From NCBI GenBank assembly GCA_963836605.1, contig CAWIKB010000008.1, positions 1-64,000 of the forward strand: DNA of 64,000 bases, read 5' to 3'. The first letter of the stretch is position 1, and the number at the start of each line of letters is the position of its first letter. The notes beneath the pieces are model-generated. The model made no database searches. It had not been told where the DNA came from and saw nothing but the letters and a program-made list of their open reading frames with translations. The translations under genes were made by a program, and so were the position numbers. Of the stretch, positions 61,009 through 64,000 are shown in pieces. Source of the DNA: Bog-473 sp963836605. GTDB lineage: Bacteria; Actinomycetota; Acidimicrobiia; Acidimicrobiales; RAAP-2.

Positions 61009-62361
61009 TCAGGTGGGCCAACCTGGGATCCAGCCGGTTCCAGCCAGCGGGACCCTGGCCATGGCGGCGGCCTCTACGGTGAGCGCGGCGAGGTCCTCGG
61101 GCTCGAGATGGTGCACGTCGGACTTGCCACAAGCCCGGGCCAGCGCGGTCACCTCCATGGTCACCGCACGCAGGTAGTTCGACACCGCGGCGGCGGCGTG
61201 GACAGGATCGAGGCGCGCCCCGAGGGCGCGGTCCTGAGTCGTGATACCGACCGGGCAGCGCCCGGTGTGGCAGTGCGCGCAGCGGCCCGGCGCCGTGCCG
61301 AGCAGGGCATAGTCGGCGGCCACCGACACATCGGTACCCTCAGCGTCGGTGTAGGAGGACCGGTTGCAGCCCAGTGCGAGGAGCGCGGCCACGCCGATGG
61401 AGACGGCATCGGCCCCGAGGGCGAGCGCCTTGGCCACGTCGGCGCCGGAGCGGATGCCACCGGACACGATGAGTTGCACCTCCTCGCGGGCACCGATCTC
61501 GCGCAGGGCCTCGGCGGCCATGCGCACCGCCGGCAGGGTGGGGATGCCAGCATGCTCAATGAACACGTCCTGGGTGGCCGCGGTGCCGCCCTGCATACCG
61601 TCGACCACGACGACGTCGGCCCCGGCGGCGACGGCGAGCTTCACGTCGTGGCCGACGCGGGTGGCGCCGATCTTCACGTACACGGGGATGCGCCAACCGG
61701 TGGCCTCGCGCAGCTCTTCGATCTTGATACGCAGGTCGTCGGGGCCGACCCAGTCGGGGTGCCGACTGGCCGAGCGCTGGTCGATGCCGGGGGGCAGGGT
61801 GCGCATGGCGGCCACCCGGTCGTTCACCTTCTGCCCAAGAAGGAGACCGCCTCCGCCGGGCTTGGCGCCCTGACCGATGACGATCTCCACTGCGTCGGCC
61901 TGCCGGAGGTCGGCGGGATCGAAGCCGTAGCGAGACGGGAGGACCTGGTAGACGAGGAGCGACGAGGCCTTGCGCTCTTCGGTGGTCATACCACCGTCAC
62001 CCGTGGTAGTGGAGGTTCCGACTTGGGTGGCTGCCCGTCCGAGGGCCTCTTTGGCCGAAGCCGAGAGGGCGCCGAAGCTCATGCCGGCGATGGTGATCGG
62101 GATGTCGAGCTCGAGTGGCGTCGCCCCGTGCCGGCCGCCGAGCACGGTCTTGGTCTCGCATCGTTCCCGGTAGCCCTCGAGGGGGTAGCGCGACACCGAG
62201 GCGGTCAAGAAGACGAGGTCGTCGAAAGTGGGGAGTGAACGCCGCGCGCCGAGCCCGCGGATGGGGTACTGGCCGGTTGTCGCCATTTCGTGGACCCGCG
62301 CGATCACGTCGGGTGGGAAGCTGGCGTTGGGTGGGTCGACGGCCTCGGGGGGATCGGCCAT
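61009..62361 (-). CDS. FMN-binding glutamate synthase domain protein (MgsC/GlxD type)
   Basis: 450 aa. ISFGALSASAKEALGRAA-like opening, GQGAKPGGGGLLLGQKVND, VDGMQGGTAATQDVF, IVSGGIRSGADVAKALALGADAVSIG and CAHCHTGRCPVGI (cluster Cys) are the synthase domain features. As a stand-alone protein it matches MgsC/GlxD, which joins with the MgsA and MgsB proteins to make N-methylglutamate or a related product. It overlaps the next gene by one base. Confidence 0.88.
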   Translation of the reverse strand: MADPPEAVDPPNASFPPDVIARVHEMATTGQYPIRGLGARRSLPTFDDLVFLTASVSRYPLEGYRERCETKTVLGGRHGATPLELDIPITIAGMSFGALSASAKEALGRAATQVGTSTTTGDGGMTTEERKASSLLVYQVLPSRYGFDPADLRQADAVEIVIGQGAKPGGGGLLLGQKVNDRVAAMRTLPPGIDQRSASRHPDWVGPDDLRIKIEELREATGWRIPVYVKIGATRVGHDVKLAVAAGADVVVVDGMQGGTAATQDVFIEHAGIPTLPAVRMAAEALREIGAREEVQLIVSGGIRSGADVAKALALGADAVSIGVAALLALGCNRSSYTDAEGTDVSVAADYALLGTAPGRCAHCHTGRCPVGITTQDRALGARLDPVHAAAAVSNYLRAVTMEVTALARACGKSDVHHLEPEDLAALTVEAAAMARVPLAGTGWIPGWPT

Positions 62362-63134
62362 CAGTACGCGCTGTGGGTGTGCGTCGAGAAGTGGTAGAGC
62401 TGGCGCGCTGAGGCAACCCGGGTGACGTTCTCGGGTTCGATGTGGTCGAAGCCGCTGGTCTCGACCAGGCGTTTTACTTCCAGGACGTCCTGGTCGCTCA
62501 GCTCCTCGACCACGGCGTCGGCGCCGAGGGAGGCGATCGCCCCGGAAACGTAGATCACGGCCTCGTAGAGCGAGTCGCCCAGGGCGTGCCCGGCGTCACC
62601 TCCGATGAGGATGGTGCCTGCCTGGGCCATGAAGCCCGTCATGGCACCGGCGTCGCCGGCGATGACCAGCGCGGCGCCTTTGAGCGAGATCCCCGCTCGC
62701 AGGGATGCGTCCCCTTCGATGATGATGTGGCCGCCCCTCGCACTGGATCCGGCGCTCTGCGACGCGCCGCCGCGCACCCGGACCGAGCCCCCCATGAGGT
62801 TCTCGCCCACCGACCAACCGACGAAGCCGTCCACGACCATGTCGGGCCCGGACCCGTCCCCTTGGCCGCACTGGCCCCCGAGGAAGTAGCCGGCGTTGCC
62901 CTCCACGGTGATGGCGACGTTGTTGGCGACCCCGACCGCCAGGTTGTGACGTCCCCGGGGCTGGACGACCCGGACCTCGGCCCCGTCGGGCAGGGCCTGC
63001 AGGACGCGGTTCACCCCCCGGATGCCGAGCGCGGCGCAGTCGAGGGGACCCGAGGCGGGTTGGGGGATGCCGGACCGCTCGGCCACGGCGGGCACGTCGC
63101 CGAGACCGGTTCGATCTGCGGTCAGCGGCTCCAC
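62361..63134 (-). CDS. Glutamate synthase beta-helix domain protein (MgsB/GlxC type)
   Basis: 257 aa. A right-handed parallel beta-helix with the Gly-rich pattern: GGHIIIEGDASLRAGISLKG, ALVIAGDAGAMTGFMAQAG, TILIGGDAGHALGDSLYEAVIYV, as in the GltB C-terminal (GXGXG) domain. It overlaps the amidotransferase stop by 13 bases, so it is co-translated. Structural subunit of the split synthase. Confidence 0.87.
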   Translation of the reverse strand: MEPLTADRTGLGDVPAVAERSGIPQPASGPLDCAALGIRGVNRVLQALPDGAEVRVVQPRGRHNLAVGVANNVAITVEGNAGYFLGGQCGQGDGSGPDMVVDGFVGWSVGENLMGGSVRVRGGASQSAGSSARGGHIIIEGDASLRAGISLKGAALVIAGDAGAMTGFMAQAGTILIGGDAGHALGDSLYEAVIYVSGAIASLGADAVVEELSDQDVLEVKRLVETSGFDHIEPENVTRVASARQLYHFSTHTHSAY

Positions 63135-64000
63135 GTGTAGACCTCCTCGGGTCGGGGCTCGAAGACGACGGCCTGCGCGATGCCGGGGAGTTCGGCCAGC
63201 GCTCTGTACTCGGAGGCCACGGCGACGTACCCCGCCGTCTCGGCGACGACCGCCGGCTTGCAGGCGAAGGCGTCGCGCACGACCGACATCGCCTCCGCGT
63301 TGGTGATGACAAGGGTGAAGAAGCCGTCCATCTCCTTGATGACCCAGCGGGTGGCCTCGTCGAGGTCGTCGCCCAACTCCAGGCGCTGCGCCAAGAAGCG
63401 GGCCGCGACCTCGGAGTCGTTGTCCGAGTCGAAGCGGACACGGTCGTCCTCGAGCCGGCGTCGGACGCTGGCGTAGTTGGAGAACGAACCGTTGTGCACG
63501 ACGCAGAGGTCACGGGCGGGCACGAAGGGGTGGGAGTGCAAGACGGTGACGGCGGACTCGGTGGCCATCCGGGTGTGGGCGACGGCGAGGTAGCCGTTCG
63601 ACTCAACGATGCCGTAGCGGGCGCAGGTGTCCGTCGGCCTCCCGGTGTCCTTGAGGACGCGGCAGGTTCTGTCCGGTGCCCAGCACGCGCACCTCTGGCC
63701 ACTCCCTACCGAGCAGGTCCCGTACAGTAGCGAACGAGCCCTCGGGAACGCCGATGACAAGGCCCGCACCGAAGCGCTGCAGCTCGGCCCCGTTGCTGCA
63801 CAGGTCAAGGAGAGCACAGCCGAGTCTCATCCAATCGACCTCGGTGTCGGCACCCAATGAGACACGCAGCAGGCCAGCTTGATCGGCGCGGAGGTCGTCG
63901 GCATAGACCGCGATCCCTGAAGAGTCGGGGCCGCGTTCGTCGAGCGCCTCGATCATTGGCACCAGGAGGGAGCCGAGCTCGGGTTCGAGGGAGGGGTCCC
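63122..64000 (-). CDS. Class II glutamine amidotransferase (MgsA/GlxB type), partial and frameshifted
   Basis: Runs off the right edge, so the N-terminal Cys is not seen. The edge-proximal frame reads PELGSLLVPMIEALDERGPDSSGIAVYADDL and extends to REWPEVRVLGTGQ. The rest is in another frame: TGRPTDTCARYGIVESNGYLAVAHTRMATESAV, VHNGSFSNYASVRRRL, WVIKEMDGFFTLVITNAEAM. A single indel near 63660-63680 joins them. It would produce ammonia from glutamine for the neighbouring synthase domain. Confidence 0.85.

Overview
The window is high-GC DNA of an actinobacterium. The support is GTG starts, many 1-4 base gene overlaps, DHA2-type drug exporters, a DesA3-like desaturase and an actinobacterial-type (group 1h) NiFe hydrogenase. 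Several traits (DUF362, Cys-repeat lipoprotein, group 1h cluster) would suit Acidimicrobiia, but the sequence alone does not prove the class.

Layout. 0-7.2 kb: molybdenum locus, with a tungstate/molybdate-binding protein running off the left edge, then moaC, moaD, moaA, moaE, moaB/mog and moeA, a sulfite-oxidase-fold enzyme and an FAD/NAD reductase that may form its redox pair. 7.2-16 kb: accessory DNA that begins with a displaced 3' half of a tRNA-Ala gene (a probable integration scar), then an NmrA-type reductase, a frameshifted MFS exporter, a frameshifted hemerythrin and a large LuxR-type regulator, followed by 1.6 kb without a recognisable gene. 16-21.7 kb: a lipoprotein with seven Cys-pair repeats, a ferritin-like/DUF362 fusion and a methyltransferase packed as one operon, then two tandem small paralogues. 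21.7-32.7 kb: desaturase, MarR/MFS pair, TetR with a DUF6125-like protein, a decayed zone (lipoprotein, IS3 remnant, AHSA1 remnant), and a TetR-controlled SDR/DUF1330/SDR group.

33-50.6 kb: a complete group 1h hydrogenase island. A divergent promoter with an inverted repeat separates two arms. The minus arm carries hhyS, hhyL, nifU-like, DUF5947, DUF6084, a 462 aa unknown protein, maturation protease, a 34 aa membrane microprotein, yceI, hypC, a YtxH-like protein, hypD, hypF, a SIS-HypC fusion, SIS and hypE. The plus arm carries a PadR-YceI fusion regulator, a small YtxH-like protein, hypA and hypB. Most minus-arm genes overlap by 4 bases, so they are probably co-translated. The product should oxidise trace atmospheric H2.

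50.6-54.3 kb: housekeeping genes (pyrE, GNAT, pyrF, a BASS transporter, UspA). 54.3-64 kb: an amine/gamma-glutamyl catabolic cluster with a phytanoyl-CoA dioxygenase-like enzyme, two glutamine synthetase homologues, a class I amidotransferase, an XRE-cupin regulator, an FAD amine oxidase and three split glutamate-synthase domains (MgsA/B/C or GlxB/C/D type), the last running off the right edge.

At least five otherwise well-conserved genes (MFS, hemerythrin, hypF, a glutamine synthetase homologue and the class II amidotransferase) carry a single frameshift. Indel errors in the assembly are therefore a real possibility and should be excluded before calling them pseudogenes.
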